Positions 61,935-64,000 of a stretch of DNA of 64,000 bases are shown here, piece by piece. How positions within the stretch are numbered: the first letter of the stretch is position 1; the number at the start of each line of letters is the position of its first letter. Below the pieces are notes generated by a model that was not told where the DNA came from, searched no databases, and saw nothing but the letters and a program-made list of their open reading frames with translations. Origin of the DNA: Luteolibacter sp. Y139 (GTDB taxonomy: Bacteria > Verrucomicrobiota > Verrucomicrobiia > Verrucomicrobiales > Akkermansiaceae); the NCBI RefSeq assembly GCF_038066715.1, contig NZ_JBBUKT010000006.1, forward strand, positions 186,001 through 250,000, read 5' to 3'. The position numbers were made by a program, and so were the translations under genes.

Positions 61935-62198
61935 ATGGGCCAGCAAACCAAGACCATCGTCAAACGCCGCCGCCGCAAGCTCTACCTCAAGCGCAAGAAG
62001 GAGCAGGCGAAGACGGGCGGCATCGTGAAGAAGACCTCCACCGCCAAGAAGTCGGATGAGGACAAGAAGGCCGCCAAGAAGGCCCCGGCTGCGAAGAAGG
62101 CCGCCGCCAAGAAGGCTCCGGCCAAGAAGGCCGCAAAGAAGGTGGAAGACGAGACCTCGACCCCGGCTGCCGAGGCTCCGGAGAGCAGCGAGGAGTGA
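61935..62198 (+). CDS. Lys/Ala-rich histone-H1-like protein
   Basis: This 87-aa very basic protein has a conserved-looking N-terminus MGQQTKTIVKRRRRKLYLKR, then a Lys/Ala-rich tail made of KKAP/AKKA repeats and an acidic end (VEDETSTPAAEAPESSEE). This layout resembles bacterial histone H1-like nucleoid proteins (Hc1-type tails), and similar small proteins occur in Verrucomicrobiota. DNA or RNA binding is inferred. Its frame continues upstream from inside the ClC gene region, but that part is out of the ClC frame and not used. A terminator follows. Confidence 0.8.
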   Translation: MGQQTKTIVKRRRRKLYLKRKKEQAKTGGIVKKTSTAKKSDEDKKAAKKAPAAKKAAAKKAPAKKAAKKVEDETSTPAAEAPESSEE

Positions 62199-62223
62199 AG
62201 CCACTCAGACGCTAAATTTTTCC

Positions 62224-62262
62224 GAGGGCCGGTTGCGATACGCTTCCGGCCCTCTTTCTTTT
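62224..62262 (+). terminator. Terminator after the histone-like gene
   Basis: GAGGGCCGG (62224-62232) pairs with CCGGCCCTC (62246-62254), followed by TTTCTTTT. It ends 6 nt before the next start codon. Confidence 0.85.
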
Positions 62263-62267
62263 GCGAC

Positions 62268-62684
62268 ATGGAGCAGGAACAACTCCTCATCGTCGACGGG
62301 CACAGCGCGATTTTCGGCATGGAGGATCTGCGGGAGCTCCACCACGGTCCGAAGCGGCACCTCGCGCGGATCGAGTTGATTAAGCGCCTGCGAGACATCG
62401 GGGACCGGGGTGAGTGGAAGGTGGTGGTGGTTTTCGATGGCCGCCAGATGGAGCGCGGCTACGAGGGTGGGAACGACGAGGGCATCCTGATCATCTACTC
62501 GAAGGCCCGCGAAACGGCGGATGCCGTGGTCGAGCGGCTGGCCGCGCGTTTCTCGGAGAAGGGAGACCGCGTCCGGGTGGCGAGCAATGACGGCATGGTG
62601 CTGCTCACGGCCACTACCTTCGGCGCGGAAGGAATGCGGATCGAAGAACTCGAGGAGTGGTGGGAGAGGGGAGGCAGCGACTAA
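62268..62684 (+). CDS. YacP-type NYN-domain nuclease
   Basis: The 138-aa protein shows the NYN/PIN-like fold of the YacP/Rae1 group: QLLIVDGHSAIFGMEDL with the first Asp, VVVVFDGRQMERG with the second, IIYSKARETADAVVERLAAR with Asp, and VRVASNDGMVLLTATTFGAE. Rae1 is a ribosome-associated endoribonuclease in Bacillus; here the function is inferred. It lies downstream of the histone-like gene but behind a terminator, so it probably has its own promoter or read-through. Confidence 0.88.
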   Translation: MEQEQLLIVDGHSAIFGMEDLRELHHGPKRHLARIELIKRLRDIGDRGEWKVVVVFDGRQMERGYEGGNDEGILIIYSKARETADAVVERLAARFSEKGDRVRVASNDGMVLLTATTFGAEGMRIEELEEWWERGGSD

Positions 62685-62691
62685 CTGCCGA

Positions 62692-63951
62692 CTATTCGGC
62701 CGCGCCCTTCGACCAAATCCGGAGCTTGATGTCCGTGCAGGTGCCGGCGAGCCGGCCATCCGGCAGGAAGGCGATGGTGTGCACACCGAAGCCTGAACGC
62801 GGGTGAACCCATACCGCTTCGCCGGTTTCGACGTCGTATTCGCTCACGCAGCAGTCGGGGTCATCGCTCGCGACGAAGATGGACTTTTCGTCGGGAGAGT
62901 AGACCGCGCAGTTGGACGGCTTGGCCGTGCGGGCGATCACGCGTTCGTTGGAGAGCACGCCATCCTTGAGTGACCACAGGTACGCAAAGCCGTTGCGATT
63001 GGAGGCCAGCAGTTGGCTGCCGTCCTTGTTCACCCGCAGCGTGTTCGGGCGATCGGCGACTTCGATTTGGCAGACGTATGCCCCGGTTTCGAGGCTGCGG
63101 ACCCAGATGAAGTCCGGCTCGCCGCTCTTATCGAGCGAGATGATCATGTATTTGCCGTCCGGAGTGAAGGTGAAGGCGTGGCCGATGTGGGGCAGCTTGA
63201 ACTCGCCCGGCAATGGCTCGTAAGTGGAGGGATCCCAGAACTTCACCGTGAAATCCAAGCTGCTGGTGAGGAGCTTGTTGTCCGGTGTGATGCCGACCCA
63301 TGGCACCGGGACGGCCTGGTAGACTTGAGCTGTTTGTGTCGTCCCGTCGGGCATCTGCATGGTCCGGGTCTGGGGCGTCGCGGTGGGCACCATGTTCTTC
63401 TGCTCACCGGTGGCAGTGTCGTTGATCACCACGTTGCCGCTGTTGTCGGTCGAGATCAGCGTGCCGCCATCGGGAGAAAGCATCAGCGAGATCATGGGCG
63501 CGACGTTGACCCAGGAGGTCCCGGTGGAAAGTTCATTGCCCATCAGGAGCCCGGGCTTCAAGGTCGTGAGATCCCATTGCCGGACGCCGTCCTGGGAGCG
63601 GGTGTAGAGCTTCTGGCCCTTTTCATCCACGACCATGGCGCCGAGCTTCCGATTGGTGCCCGCCGTCTCATGGCCGCTCAAGGTTGCGTCAAGAATCCAG
63701 CGCACCTGGGCGATCGAACCTAACAGACCCTCCGCACGCAGCCGTGCTTCCGGCGAGGCAGCTGACTTTGCTGCTTCTTTCAACGCGGCCTGAGCCTGGG
63801 GCATCCTCCTCAGCTTTTCCTCTGCCTCGTCGCGCAGGCGGACCTTTGGCGCGCCGAGCTGCTCGATCAATGTGGCGATCTCCTTTTCGTTCTGACCTTG
63901 GGAAAGACCGGTCGTGAACAGGAAGGCCAGCGTGGCAACGACGGGAATCAT
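62692..63951 (-). CDS. Exported WD40/propeller protein with HEAT-like N-terminus
   Basis: The 419-aa protein has a signal peptide (MIPVVATLAFLFTTGLSQG), then a short HEAT-like helical part (IATLIEQLGAPKVRLRDEAE, AALKEAAKSAASPEARLRAE). A seven-bladed beta-propeller with WD40/YVTN-type strands follows (GAMVVDEKGQKLYTRSQDGV, LMLSPDGGTLISTDNSGNVV, FLPDGRLAGTCTDIKLRIW). I start it at the ATG at 63951, in front of the signal peptide. The same frame stays open to the window edge and upstream codons read GLLCLEWALRRRS, like the end of a membrane protein, so the 5' boundary is uncertain. Confidence 0.75.
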   Translation of the reverse strand: MIPVVATLAFLFTTGLSQGQNEKEIATLIEQLGAPKVRLRDEAEEKLRRMPQAQAALKEAAKSAASPEARLRAEGLLGSIAQVRWILDATLSGHETAGTNRKLGAMVVDEKGQKLYTRSQDGVRQWDLTTLKPGLLMGNELSTGTSWVNVAPMISLMLSPDGGTLISTDNSGNVVINDTATGEQKNMVPTATPQTRTMQMPDGTTQTAQVYQAVPVPWVGITPDNKLLTSSLDFTVKFWDPSTYEPLPGEFKLPHIGHAFTFTPDGKYMIISLDKSGEPDFIWVRSLETGAYVCQIEVADRPNTLRVNKDGSQLLASNRNGFAYLWSLKDGVLSNERVIARTAKPSNCAVYSPDEKSIFVASDDPDCCVSEYDVETGEAVWVHPRSGFGVHTIAFLPDGRLAGTCTDIKLRIWSKGAAE

Positions 63952-64000
63952 CGAGCGGCGGCGCAAGGCCCACTCCAAGCAAAGCAAGCCGAGGATGGCA

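Noticed and set aside
1-64000. CRISPR arrays, insertion sequences, prophage or integrase genes
   Set aside because: No regularly spaced repeats, transposase or phage genes were found. The only close repeat is the tRNA-Gln pair.

Overview
The window is GC-rich chromosomal DNA with no mobile elements. It most resembles a Verrucomicrobiota genome of the Luteolibacter/Verrucomicrobiaceae type. This is judged from protein families only: secreted LamG/lamin-tail/CotH proteins, a DUF1549-DUF1553 protein with cytochrome-like motifs, a cytochrome/WD40/coiled-coil fusion, a ThuA-like protein, a BNR-4 protein with Asp-rich calcium-binding repeats, and a bifunctional rhamnulose-phosphate aldolase/dehydrogenase. 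No rRNA lies in the window, so the taxonomy is an inference.

Layout, left to right. Positions 1-2283 hold a secreted LamG-LTD-CotH protein that runs off the left edge. 2517-6396 is a complete polyamine-type ABC transporter operon (potABCD order on the minus strand). 6486-8020 carries a GNAT acetyltransferase and GlpX. 8078-12646 is a rhamnose locus: rhamnulokinase, a DeoR regulator and the divergent aldolase/dehydrogenase, with a repeated operator candidate between the last two. 12807-16431 carries a thioredoxin-like protein without its CxxC, a glycosyltransferase and dnaB, with DnaA-box-like sites just upstream of dnaB. 16603-27088 is a minus-strand block of exported proteins: cytochrome/WD40, DUF1549/1553, ThuA, an EEP phosphoesterase, a PpiC isomerase and an L,D-transpeptidase. 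Two tRNA-Gln genes that differ at one base follow, then a GAF histidine kinase, the large BNR-4 protein, a YciF-like protein and an MFS carrier.

34648-50157 is mostly housekeeping: a hydrolase lipoprotein, a DUF3500 protein, pgi, apt, an ABC-2 exporter with a membrane-anchored coiled-coil partner, AcpH, a class IV aminotransferase, a malate/lactate dehydrogenase-family enzyme and smc. 50285-58116 is the most unusual part: five minus-strand genes joined by 4-base overlaps encode a MoxR AAA+ ATPase, a protein with a degenerate vWA-like region plus beta-propeller, a bpX6-like TPR/propeller protein and two smaller partners. This matches the MoxR-vWA-beta-propeller ternary systems proposed as NTP-dependent conflict systems. 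The right end has mnmA, an ERI-1-like exonuclease, a small membrane protein, a ClC transporter of likely fluoride type, a Lys/Ala-rich histone-like protein, a YacP-type NYN nuclease and a secreted WD40-like protein.

Signals between genes include about ten hairpin terminators, an inverted operator-like repeat (TCACGTAAT/ATTACGTGA) seen at several intergenic sites, and a recurring octamer YCTAACAG across the window whose frequency codon use does not fully explain.
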